Assembly: GCA_040401695.1 (NCBI GenBank)
Contig: JBBANY010000013.1
Location: 1-37,315, forward strand
Length of the DNA: 37,315 nt
Direction: 5' to 3'
DNA from: F1-20-MAGs119 sp040401695
Lineage (GTDB): Bacteria > Actinomycetota > Acidimicrobiia > Acidimicrobiales > Ilumatobacteraceae
Both the position numbers and the translations under genes were made by a program. Position 1 is the first letter of the stretch. The number at the start of each line of letters is the position of its first letter. The notes under the pieces were generated by a model. That model was not told the origin of the DNA, searched no databases, and was given only the letters and a program-made list of their open reading frames with translations. Shown here in pieces: positions 30,379-37,315 of this stretch.

Positions 30379-30392
30379 CGTCACGCGTGACG
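30379..30392. promoter_or_regulatory. 14-bp palindrome upstream of the cNMP-binding gene
   Basis: CGTCACGCGTGACG is a perfect palindrome, followed by GACGCGTC (30396-30403), also palindromic. The pair sits between the gpmA stop and the cNMP-binding gene start and looks like a transcription-factor site. No T run, so termination is unlikely. Confidence 0.45.
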
Positions 30393-30421
30393 AGTGACGC
30401 GTCGGGATCGTGATCGGACGG

Positions 30422-31165
30422 TCACTTCGACTGGTTCGCGACCGCTGCCGCGGCGGCGGCGATGGCGGCTTGATCACCGAGGTAGGCGACCTCGGTCACC
30501 TTCATGGATGAGTCGAATGCATACCGACGCGGCACGCCCGTCGGAATGTTCAACTCCGCGATGTCGGCCTCGCTGATGCCCTCGAGGTACATGACGAGTG
30601 CGCGGAGGCTGTTGCCGTGGGCGGTGACGAGCACGTTCATGTCGGCCTGCAATTGCGGCACGACCTCGGCGTTCCAATACGGAAGGACACGCGCCACGAC
30701 ATCCTTCAGGCATTCGGTCGCGGGAAGGGCGGCACGGTCGATGAACCGGTAGCGCGGGTCATTGACGGGGTGCTCGGGGCTCGAGGACTCGACGGCCGGC
30801 GGTGGGACGTCGAAGCTGCGTCGCCAGAGGTTCGTCTGCTCATCGCCGTGTCGTGCGGCAGTCGCCTTCTTGTCGAGACCCTGCAGTGCGCCGTAGTGCC
30901 GTTCGTTCAGGCGCCAGTGACGTTGCAACGGCAGCCAGACCTGTCCCATTTCGCGGAGCGCGAGGTGACAGGTCATCACTGCGCGCGTGAGGACACTGGT
31001 GTGGGCAAAGTCGAAGCGCAGGCCTTCGTCACGCATCACGGCACCCGCAGCCGTCGCCTCGCGCTCACCCTGCACGGTCAACTCGACGTCGTGCCAACCG
31101 GTGAAGAGGTTGAGTTCGTTCCAGGTGCTTTGGCCGTGGCGGAGAAGAACGAGCGTGCCGGTCAT
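30422..31165 (-). CDS. gpmA: 2,3-bisphosphoglycerate-dependent phosphoglycerate mutase
   Basis: 247 residues. Interconverts 3- and 2-phosphoglycerate in glycolysis. Seen: LVLLRHGQSTWNELNLFTGWHD with phospho-acceptor His10, RLNERHYGALQGLDK (88-100) with the family ERHYG, and VTAHGNSLRALV with the second catalytic His. The C-terminal tail is alanine-rich. Its ATG overlaps the stop of the upstream amidohydrolase gene (31162-31165), so translation is coupled to an apparently unrelated enzyme. Loss of an own promoter would tie glycolysis to that operon, unless an internal promoter exists inside the amidohydrolase gene. Confidence 0.95.
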   Translation of the reverse strand: MTGTLVLLRHGQSTWNELNLFTGWHDVELTVQGEREATAAGAVMRDEGLRFDFAHTSVLTRAVMTCHLALREMGQVWLPLQRHWRLNERHYGALQGLDKKATAARHGDEQTNLWRRSFDVPPPAVESSSPEHPVNDPRYRFIDRAALPATECLKDVVARVLPYWNAEVVPQLQADMNVLVTAHGNSLRALVMYLEGISEADIAELNIPTGVPRRYAFDSSMKVTEVAYLGDQAAIAAAAAAVANQSK

Positions 31166-32928
31166 ACGGGAATCGTAGAAGGCGCGCCGCGCGTGCCCGC
31201 AACGAAACGCCCCGGCAGCACGCCGGTGTGTTCACCGTTTTCGAACGTCACCGTTCCCGACTTCACGGTGACGACGTACCCGTGCGCGTCCTGCACCAAC
31301 CGCCGTCCGCCGGCGGGAAGGTCGTTGACGAGACGCGGTGGTGCGGCACCGAGGCGGTCGATGTCGATCACGTTGAGGTCGGCAATCATGCCGGCCGCGA
31401 CGACACCGCGGTCGTGCCATCCCACGTGCTGTGCAGTGCGCTGAGTGACGTGGTGAACCATGAACTCGAGTGGCAGACGTTCGCCACGGCTGCGCTTCTG
31501 CGACCAGTGTGCGACTGCGGTGGTCGTGAAAGACCCGTCGCAAATCGCGCCGCAGTGAGCACCCGCATCGGAAAGACCGATGACGGAGCGCGGCGACAGC
31601 AGCATCTCGCGTACCGCGTCGAGGTTGCCCGACACGTAGTTGAAGAGGGGCATGTACAGCAGCTGACGCCCGTCGTTGCGCAGCAACATGTCGTATGCGA
31701 CATCGGCGGGTGTGCGGCCCTCGCGTGCGGCAATGCCCGCGATCGACGATTCGGGACTCGGTTCGTAGTCAACGGGGTCGGTCATCGGGAAGAGCGAACC
31801 GAATTCGGCGCACAGGTTGTGCAGGACACCGGTTGCGCGCGACAACTGCTCGGGATGTTCACGCAGAACGCGCTGTTTCACCTCGGGCTTCGAGAGTTCC
31901 GCAACGCGCGCTTCGCGCGGAAGTTGCATCACGAGTGCCCACGTGGGACAGAGGATGAACGGCGTGATCGACGCATCGAGGCCGTGCAGAACACCAATGG
32001 GGCGTGGCGCAATCTGTGTCTTCAGGTCGATGCCGCGCGACGCGGCGTCGATGGTCCACGCCACCATGCGCTTCCACCGATCGGGTGCATCGATGGGCTG
32101 TTGCACGGTCATCGACATCGGTCGACCACAGGCGCGCGCGACCTCTTCCATCAAGGCCATTTCACGTTTTGCCAGATCCTCGTCCTCGCTGAGATACGCA
32201 TCCGAGATCAACTGAATGACGCCGGTGCCTTCGTCGGTGAGTGCGGACGTCAGCGCGACCAACTCGTCGGCGCTCGCAAAACGCGTTCCGAGCGGTTGTC
32301 CTGCCTTCGTGCGGTGGATATAGGTACGACTGGTGGTGAAGCCGAGTGCGCCGGCGCGCAACCCTTCGCGCACGTGACGCACCATCGCACCAAGTTCGTC
32401 GGCGGTCGGTTCTTCGTGCGGGTCGGCACCGCGCTCACCCATGACATAGGCGCGCAGTGGTGCGTGTGCCACCTGTGTTCCCACGTCGATCGTCCACTCG
32501 CGGCGCTGCAGCGAGGCGATGTAGTCGGGGAACGTTTCCCAGTCCCACGACAAACCTTCTGCGAGGGCCGTTCCCGGAATGTCCTCGACACCTTCCAGCA
32601 AACCGATCAGCCAGTCGTGGTCGGATGGGTTCGGTTTGGCGGGAGCGAAGCCGACACCGCAGTTGCCCATCACGATCGAGGTCACGCCGTGCTGTGACGA
32701 CGGGGCAAGGATCGGGTCCCACGTGGCTTGGCCGTCGAAGTGGGTGTGGATGTCGACAAAGCCGGGGGTCACGAGCATGCCGCCCGCATCGATGGTCCGG
32801 CGGGCCTGCCCGTTGATGCTCGGGGCCACCTCGGTGATGACCCCGTCGGACACGGCAATGTCGGCGGGCCTCCCCGGGGCACCGGTGCCGTCGACGAGGT
32901 GGGCATTGCGAACGACGAGATCGTGCAT
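31162..32928 (-). CDS. D-aminoacylase/N-acyl-D-amino-acid deacylase-like amidohydrolase
   Basis: About 588 residues from ATG 32928. Seen: DLVVRNAHLVDGTGAPGRPADIAV (the beta-sandwich start), the metal motif GFVDIHTHFDGQ (about 58-69), SIVMGNCGVGFAP with the metal-bridging Cys typical of D-aminoacylases, and LSDAGAHCGAICDGSFTTTAVAHW near 440 with the catalytic Asp region. It hydrolyses an N-acyl or cyclic amide bond in the cytoplasm; the true substrate is unknown. One HAIR site (32976-32996) is 48 bases upstream, so HspR may also control this gene. Divergent from dnaK and overlaps gpmA at its end. Confidence 0.88.
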   Translation of the reverse strand: MHDLVVRNAHLVDGTGAPGRPADIAVSDGVITEVAPSINGQARRTIDAGGMLVTPGFVDIHTHFDGQATWDPILAPSSQHGVTSIVMGNCGVGFAPAKPNPSDHDWLIGLLEGVEDIPGTALAEGLSWDWETFPDYIASLQRREWTIDVGTQVAHAPLRAYVMGERGADPHEEPTADELGAMVRHVREGLRAGALGFTTSRTYIHRTKAGQPLGTRFASADELVALTSALTDEGTGVIQLISDAYLSEDEDLAKREMALMEEVARACGRPMSMTVQQPIDAPDRWKRMVAWTIDAASRGIDLKTQIAPRPIGVLHGLDASITPFILCPTWALVMQLPREARVAELSKPEVKQRVLREHPEQLSRATGVLHNLCAEFGSLFPMTDPVDYEPSPESSIAGIAAREGRTPADVAYDMLLRNDGRQLLYMPLFNYVSGNLDAVREMLLSPRSVIGLSDAGAHCGAICDGSFTTTAVAHWSQKRSRGERLPLEFMVHHVTQRTAQHVGWHDRGVVAAGMIADLNVIDIDRLGAAPPRLVNDLPAGGRRLVQDAHGYVVTVKSGTVTFENGEHTGVLPGRFVAGTRGAPSTIPV

Positions 32929-32975
32929 CCCGACATCTTTGCCGCCCGACCGGCAAAGAGAAAGAGGTGCAGAGA

Positions 32976-32996
32976 CTTGAGTCACTCCTGCTCAAC
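32976..32996. promoter_or_regulatory. HAIR element 1 (HspR operator)
   Basis: CTTGAGT, seven bases, GCTCAAC: two mismatches from the HspR consensus CTTGAGT-N7-ACTCAAG. It is nearer to the divergent amidohydrolase gene than to dnaK. Confidence 0.8.
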
Positions 32997-33011
32997 TTTT
33001 TGTCCCTCGGG

Positions 33012-33041
33012 TTGTCGCTCGCGGCAGAACCCGTCTAAAGT
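33012..33041 (+). promoter_or_regulatory. dnaK promoter
   Basis: TTGTCG, 18 bases, TAAAGT (33036-33041). The -10 overlaps HAIR element 2, so HspR binding would block RNA polymerase. This is the expected logic of an HspR-repressed heat-shock promoter. Confidence 0.6.
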
Positions 33042-33060
33042 TGAGTCACTACCACTCAAG
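33040..33060. promoter_or_regulatory. HAIR element 2 (HspR operator)
   Basis: GTTGAGT, seven bases, ACTCAAG, one mismatch from the consensus. It lies 30 bases before the dnaK ATG. Its repressor HspR is encoded three genes downstream, giving an autoregulated operon. Confidence 0.9.
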
Positions 33061-33089
33061 TTTGTGGCCCACACAGTCAGGAGACCCCC

Positions 33090-34919
33090 ATGGCAAAGGC
33101 AGTCGGCATCGACCTCGGAACCACCAACTCCGTCGTCGCGGTTCTCGAAGCAGGCGACCCCGTCGTCATCCCCAACTCTGAAGGCGCCCGCACCACCCCC
33201 TCGGTCGTGGCCTTTTCCAAGACCGGCGAGGTGCTGGTCGGCGAAGTCGCCAAGCGCCAGGCAATCACCAACCCCGACCGCACGTTCCGCTCGGTCAAGC
33301 GCCACATGGGCGAGGCCTGGAAGTCCGACGACATCGACGGCAAGCGCTACTCACCACAAGAGATCAGCGCCCGCACCCTGATGAAGTTGAAGCGCGACGC
33401 CGAGGCGTATCTCGGCGACACCGTCACTCAGGCGGTCATCACGGTGCCCGCATACTTCGACGACGCACAGCGCACCGCCACCAAAGAGGCGGGGCAGATC
33501 GCCGGTCTCGAGGTTTTGCGCATCATCAACGAGCCCACCGCGGCAGCACTTGCCTACGGCCTTGAAAAGGGCAGTGAAGACGAAACCGTTCTCGTGTTCG
33601 ACCTCGGCGGCGGCACGTTCGACGTCTCGGTGCTGGAAATCGGTGACGGCGTGTTCGAAGTAAAGAGCACGCACGGCGACACCAGCCTTGGTGGTGACGA
33701 CTGGGACCAGCGCGTCATCGACTGGTTGGTCGCGCAGTTCAAGGCCGCGCACAACATCGACCTCGGCAACGACCGCATGGCCGCCCAGCGCCTGAAGGAA
33801 GCAGCGGAAAAGGCGAAGATCGAGTTGTCGCAGGTGCAGCAGACACAGATCAACCTGCCGTTCATCACCGCAACTCCCGAAGGTCCGTTGCACCTCGACG
33901 AAACGTTGACGCGCGCGAAGTTCCAGGAGATGACGAGCGACTTGATCGAGCGCTGCCGAATTCCGTTCGAGCAGGCAATCAAGGACGCCGGCCTCTCCAA
34001 GGGTCAGATCAACCACGTCATCCTCGTCGGTGGGTCGACGCGTATGCCTGCGGTGCAGGACCTCGTGCAGTCGCTCACCGGCAAAGAGCCGAACAAGTCG
34101 GTCAACCCCGACGAAGTCGTCGCCGTCGGCGCGGCCATCCAGGCAGGCGTGCTGAAGGGTGACGTGAAGGACGTTCTGCTTCTCGACGTCACGCCGTTGT
34201 CACTCGGCATCGAGACAAAGGGCGGCGTGATGACCAAGCTCATCGAGCGCAACACCACGATCCCGACGCGCCGCACCGAAGTGTTCACCACGGCCGAGGA
34301 CATGCAGCCGTCGGTCGAGATTCACGTGTTGCAGGGCGAACGCGAGATGGCGGCGTACAACAAGACGCTCGGCAAGTTCCAGCTCGTCGATCTGCCACCC
34401 GCACCGCGTGGCGTGCCGCAGATCGAGGTCACCTTCGACATCGACGCGAACGGCATCGTGCACGTGTCGGCGAAGGACCGCGCGACGAACAAGGAGCAGT
34501 CGATGACCATCACCGGCCAGTCGTCGCTCGACAAGGACGCGATCAACCAGATGGTGAAAGACGCCGAAGCGCACGCCGACGAAGACCGCAAGCGTCGTGC
34601 CGAAGCCGAAGTGCGCAACAACGCCGACTCGCTCGTGTACCAAACCGAAAAGGTTCTGCGTGATCAGGGTGACAAGGTGAGTGCCGACGAGAAGGCCGCG
34701 GTCGAAACGCCGTTGGCTGATCTCAAGGCCGCATTGGCGGGCAACGACGTCGACACGATCAAGAACGCCACGGAAAAGTTGATGTCGGCCAGCCAGGCAT
34801 TCAGCCAGAAGTTGTACGAAGCGGCCGCGCGCGACACCAACGCGGCGGGAACCTCGGCAAGTGGCCAGACGCCCGGCGACGACGACATCGTCGATGCCGA
34901 AATCGTCGACGAGAAGTGA
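33090..34919 (+). CDS. dnaK: Molecular chaperone DnaK (Hsp70)
   Basis: 609 residues. The ATPase domain starts MAKAVGIDLGTTNSVVAVLE and has VFDLGGGTFDVSVLEI and ILVGGSTRMPAVQ. The substrate domain begins near 370 (LLDVTPLSLGIETKGGVMTKLIERNTTIPTRR). The end EIVDEK is the common acidic tail. It folds and refolds proteins with GrpE and DnaJ, and in actinobacteria DnaK is also a co-repressor with HspR. A GGAGA ribosome site is before the ATG. Heads the operon dnaK-grpE-dnaJ-hspR, with clpB following. Confidence 0.98.
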   Translation: MAKAVGIDLGTTNSVVAVLEAGDPVVIPNSEGARTTPSVVAFSKTGEVLVGEVAKRQAITNPDRTFRSVKRHMGEAWKSDDIDGKRYSPQEISARTLMKLKRDAEAYLGDTVTQAVITVPAYFDDAQRTATKEAGQIAGLEVLRIINEPTAAALAYGLEKGSEDETVLVFDLGGGTFDVSVLEIGDGVFEVKSTHGDTSLGGDDWDQRVIDWLVAQFKAAHNIDLGNDRMAAQRLKEAAEKAKIELSQVQQTQINLPFITATPEGPLHLDETLTRAKFQEMTSDLIERCRIPFEQAIKDAGLSKGQINHVILVGGSTRMPAVQDLVQSLTGKEPNKSVNPDEVVAVGAAIQAGVLKGDVKDVLLLDVTPLSLGIETKGGVMTKLIERNTTIPTRRTEVFTTAEDMQPSVEIHVLQGEREMAAYNKTLGKFQLVDLPPAPRGVPQIEVTFDIDANGIVHVSAKDRATNKEQSMTITGQSSLDKDAINQMVKDAEAHADEDRKRRAEAEVRNNADSLVYQTEKVLRDQGDKVSADEKAAVETPLADLKAALAGNDVDTIKNATEKLMSASQAFSQKLYEAAARDTNAAGTSASGQTPGDDDIVDAEIVDEK

Positions 34920-34931
34920 TCCGACGCCGTC

Positions 34932-35450
34932 ATGACGGAAGACACCACAGATAACACAGAGGTTGAGGAGGTTGTGGCCGATGTGGTCACGGCCGAATCA
35001 TCCGAGCCGGTCGATCCGCTGGTCGCAGAACGCGATGCGGCTATTGCGCAGCGCGACGAATATAAAGACATCGCACTGCGACTGCAGGCCGACTTCGAGA
35101 ACTACCGCAAGCGTGCCGCGGCGCAGACTGCCGACGAGATCGACCGTTCCACGGGAAAGATCGCCGAGGCGTTGTTGCCGGTGCTCGATGCCTGCGAGGC
35201 GGCTTTCTCGCACGGCGTCGAAGGAGTCGAGCCCATTTGGTCGGCTCTCATCGGTGCGCTGCAGAAGCAGGGCCTCGAGGCACTCGACCTGCAGGGCAAG
35301 ACCTTCGACCCCGAATGTGCCGAAGCCGTGATGCACGAACCCGCAGATGGCAACTCGAACGGCGAGACGATCGTCGTCGAGGTGTTGCGCACGGGGTACC
35401 GCTGGAAGGGTCGCGTGCTGCGCGCCGCGATGGTGAAGGTGAAGGGCTAG
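34932..35450 (+). CDS. grpE: Nucleotide exchange factor GrpE
   Basis: 172 residues. Acidic N-terminus, then the long helix with ERDAAIAQRDEYKDIALRLQADFENYRKRAA, the GrpE dimerisation signature. The C-terminal beta-domain contains AEAVMHEPADGNSNGETIVVEVLRTGYRWKGRVLRAAMVKV, the part that opens the DnaK nucleotide cleft. It lies 12 bases after dnaK and four before dnaJ. Confidence 0.97.
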   Translation: MTEDTTDNTEVEEVVADVVTAESSEPVDPLVAERDAAIAQRDEYKDIALRLQADFENYRKRAAAQTADEIDRSTGKIAEALLPVLDACEAAFSHGVEGVEPIWSALIGALQKQGLEALDLQGKTFDPECAEAVMHEPADGNSNGETIVVEVLRTGYRWKGRVLRAAMVKVKG

Positions 35451-35454
35451 GCCC

Positions 35455-36546
35455 ATGGCACCGCAACGCGAGTGGTTCGAAAAGGACTACTACGCGGTGC
35501 TCGGCGTGTCGCAGTCGGCAACCGCGAAGGAGATCACGAAGGCGTACCGCAAGCTCGCCCGTGAACTGCATCCCGATGCGAACCCCGGCAACGCGGCAGC
35601 CGAGGAACGGTTCAAGGAGGTTTCGGCCGCCTACGACGTTCTCGGTGACGAAGAAAAGCGCAAGGAGTACGACCAGGTCCGCGCGATGGGACCGATGGGC
35701 TTCGCCGGTGACGGTGGGCCGGGCGGATTCCGCTTCGACATGGGCGATGGTCTCGGCGACCTGCTCGGCCAGATGTTCGGTGGCCGCGGCCGCGGCGGTG
35801 CACGTGGCACCGGGCCACAACGCGGCGGCGACATCGAGGCGGTGTTGACACTCGACTTTGCCGACGCGGCACACGGCATCACGACGTCGCTGCATCTCAC
35901 GTCCGAGGCATCGTGCACGGGGTGCAACGGCAGCGGTGCGCGCGCCGGCACGACACCGCAGTCGTGCCCGCAATGCGGTGGCCGTGGCGCGGTCGACAGC
36001 AACCAGGGATTTTTCTCCGTTTCGTCGCCGTGCCAGCGCTGCCAAGGTCGTGGTGTGATCATCGAGTACCCGTGCGTGTCGTGCAAGGGGTCTGGTATCG
36101 AGCACCGTGCGCGCGAAGTCAAGGTGCGCATCCCTGCGGGTGTCGACAATGGTCAACGCATCCGGCTGAAGGGCCGCGGTGCACCCGGACGCAACGGTGG
36201 TCCTCCCGGTGACCTGTTCGTCGAATGCAAGGTCACAACGCATCCGACTTTCACGCGCGACGGATTGAACCTGCTCGTTCGCGTACCCGTTGCATTCCAT
36301 GAAGCGGCACTCGGCGCCGACGTCGACGTTCCGACACTCGATGGACCGGGCGTCACTTTGAAAGTGAAAGCCGGAACTCAATCGGGCAGCAAACACCGTG
36401 TGAAGGGTCGTGGCATCGTCACCGACGGAAAGTCGGGCGATCTCATCGTCACCGTCGACGTTGCCGTGCCCGCGAAGTTGACCGACGACGAACGGTCCGC
36501 CATCGAAGACCTTGCGAAGGTGGCCGCCAACCCACGGGGACGTTGA
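35455..36546 (+). CDS. dnaJ: Chaperone DnaJ with zinc-finger region
   Basis: 363 residues. J-domain with DYYAVLGVSQSATAKEITKAYRKLARELHPDAN (the HPD tripeptide at about 41-43). A glycine-rich region follows. Four zinc-finger repeats are CTGCNGSG, CPQCGGRG, CQRCQGRG and CVSCKGSG. The C-terminal substrate domains end NPRGR. It delivers substrates to DnaK and stimulates its ATPase. DnaJ types vary between actinobacterial operons, and this is the zinc-containing type I form. Confidence 0.97.
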   Translation: MAPQREWFEKDYYAVLGVSQSATAKEITKAYRKLARELHPDANPGNAAAEERFKEVSAAYDVLGDEEKRKEYDQVRAMGPMGFAGDGGPGGFRFDMGDGLGDLLGQMFGGRGRGGARGTGPQRGGDIEAVLTLDFADAAHGITTSLHLTSEASCTGCNGSGARAGTTPQSCPQCGGRGAVDSNQGFFSVSSPCQRCQGRGVIIEYPCVSCKGSGIEHRAREVKVRIPAGVDNGQRIRLKGRGAPGRNGGPPGDLFVECKVTTHPTFTRDGLNLLVRVPVAFHEAALGADVDVPTLDGPGVTLKVKAGTQSGSKHRVKGRGIVTDGKSGDLIVTVDVAVPAKLTDDERSAIEDLAKVAANPRGR

Positions 36547-36557
36547 GAGGGGCGTTC

Positions 36558-36944
36558 ATGGCAGAGAAGCGATCACGACAAGAGACGGTTTACGTCATTT
36601 CCGTCGCCGCCGAGTTGGCGGGCATGCACCCGCAAACGTTGCGCATCTACGAACGACGCGGCCTCGTCAACCCCGGTCGCACGACGGGCGGCAACCGGCG
36701 CTACACCGACGCCGACATCGCACGTCTTCGTCGCATCGCGCAATTGGCCGCCGAAGGCCTGAATCTCGAAGGCATTCGCATGGTGATGCAGTTGGAGGAC
36801 GAAGTCGCCGAACTGCGACGTCAGGTTGCAGAACTGCGCGGACGCGTCAACGGTGAACCGGCCCGCGGTGAGATCGTTCCTCTGCGTCAGGCCGTTGTCG
36901 TGTTCGGTCAACGGCCCAGCATCTTCGACCGTGATCGTTACTGA
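36558..36944 (+). CDS. hspR: Heat-shock repressor HspR (MerR family)
   Basis: 128 residues from ATG 36558, with GAGAGGGG upstream. The MerR HTH is YVISVAAELAGMHPQTLRIYERRGLVNPGRTTGGNRRYTDADIARLRRI (about 12-60). A coiled coil (LEDEVAELRRQVAELRGRV) follows. It binds HAIR inverted repeats, here before dnaK, with DnaK as co-repressor, and is released on heat shock. The stop lies in a tandem duplication of the last codons (36933-36957). Confidence 0.95.
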   Translation: MAEKRSRQETVYVISVAAELAGMHPQTLRIYERRGLVNPGRTTGGNRRYTDADIARLRRIAQLAAEGLNLEGIRMVMQLEDEVAELRRQVAELRGRVNGEPARGEIVPLRQAVVVFGQRPSIFDRDRY

Positions 36945-36957
36945 GATCGACTACTGA
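36933..36957 (+). repeat. Tandem duplication of the hspR 3' end
   Basis: GATCGTTACTGA (36933-36944) is followed by GATCGACTACTGA (36945-36957), i.e. the last three codons and stop with one extra base. Same pattern as seen at the ends of the kinase, degV and zinc-ribbon genes. Confidence 0.7.
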
Positions 36958-36981
36958 GATTTTTGAAAGGACGGTGACGAC

Positions 36982-37315
36982 ATGGCAATCGATCCGAAGA
37001 AGTGGACACAAAAAACACAGGAGGCAGTCGCCGCGGCGATGGAAGACGCCCGCGGTCGCAGCAATCCAGAATTGACCCCCGACCATGTGATGGCTGCCTT
37101 GCTGCGCCAAGAGGGCACGATCATCCCCGCGGTGTTGCAGACCGTCGGTGTCGCACCGTTGATGTTGCGCAACAAGGCCGACGAGGCCGTCGCGAAGCTG
37201 CCCAATGCATACGGCGGTGAAGAGCCGCGGATGAATCGCGAACTGAACAACGTCTTTGCGAACGCCGACAAGACGCGCAAAGACCTGCGCGACGACTATC
37301 TGTCGGTCGAACACC
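36982..37315 (+). CDS. clpB: ClpB disaggregase (N-terminal part, cut by window edge)
   Basis: 111 residues present of a protein normally about 860. The N-terminus MAIDPKKWTQKTQEAVAAAMEDARGRSNPELTPDHVMAALL is the Clp N-domain repeat of ClpB, and the segment continues with LLRQEGTIIPAVLQTVGV. The ATPase domains lie outside the window. ClpB is an ATP-driven hexamer that pulls apart protein aggregates with DnaK. A GAAAGGACGG ribosome site precedes the ATG. It is the likely last gene of the HspR-regulated operon. Confidence 0.93.
   Translation, partial: MAIDPKKWTQKTQEAVAAAMEDARGRSNPELTPDHVMAALLRQEGTIIPAVLQTVGVAPLMLRNKADEAVAKLPNAYGGEEPRMNRELNNVFANADKTRKDLRDDYLSVEH

Noticed and set aside
1..37315. 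CRISPR arrays, insertion sequences, prophage
   Set aside because: No regularly spaced repeats with unique spacers, no transposase or integrase motif on either strand. The repeats present are short and head-to-tail.

Overview
The window is a dense, high-GC stretch of actinobacterial chromosome. Four things point to the phylum: a block with the gene order of mycobacterial mviN-sigM-rsmA-trxB, the rpsF-ssb-rpsR-rplI-dnaB block next to a DUF5318 gene, an HspR/HAIR-controlled dnaK-grpE-dnaJ-hspR-clpB operon, and frequent leaderless starts. A member of the Acidimicrobiia is my best guess from the mix of catabolic genes (inference only). No integrase, transposase, phage gene or CRISPR array is visible, so this is ordinary chromosome with locally odd features.

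Layout. 1-7647 (minus strand) is a cell-envelope and redox regulatory run: GNAT acetyltransferase, large secreted DUF6049-like protein, DegV, a transmembrane Ser/Thr kinase with an MviN-type ectodomain, an ECF sigma factor, its presumed anti-sigma factor, a small membrane protein and thioredoxin reductase (cut by the window edge). 7705-11579 has CCA-adding enzyme, a methyltransferase, a DUF5318 zinc protein, a serine hydrolase and a small zinc-ribbon protein. 11728-15126 is the S6-SSB-S18-L9 operon, then dnaB and a small membrane protein. 15234-19822 is a sugar-type ABC uptake system with the binding protein divergent from ATPase and permease, ending in a flavin/F420-type oxidoreductase. 19823-24400 holds a DinB-fold protein, two paralogous SDRs and an Old-Yellow-Enzyme/FAD oxidoreductase. 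24506-27564 holds an aminotransferase, a decaying tandem array of small coiled-coil membrane proteins, arfB, tRNA-Gly(CCC) and dcd. 27568-32928 (minus) has a membrane Fe-S reductase, a cyclic-nucleotide-domain protein, phosphoglycerate mutase and a D-aminoacylase-like amidohydrolase. 33090-37315 is the DnaK chaperone operon, running into clpB at the edge.

Most notable. (1) The envelope locus matches the mycobacterial mviN locus, but the MurJ/MviN flippase is absent from its usual place. Its kinase-plus-ectodomain half stands alone as a catalytically complete kinase. (2) Four genes (kinase, degV, the zinc-ribbon gene, hspR) carry tandem duplications of their own 3' ends, stop codon included. 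This is a recurrent local mutation signature or a functional 3'-end element. (3) A phased cluster of DnaA-box-like sites and a bulged hairpin lie directly before dnaB. (4) Two near-identical structured repeats follow the stop codons of two neighbouring catabolic genes. (5) arfB begins four bases after tRNA-Gly, so tRNA processing could create its mRNA 5' end. (6) A small membrane-protein family is caught in stages of decay, with a conserved inverted repeat before each copy that retains its 5' end.
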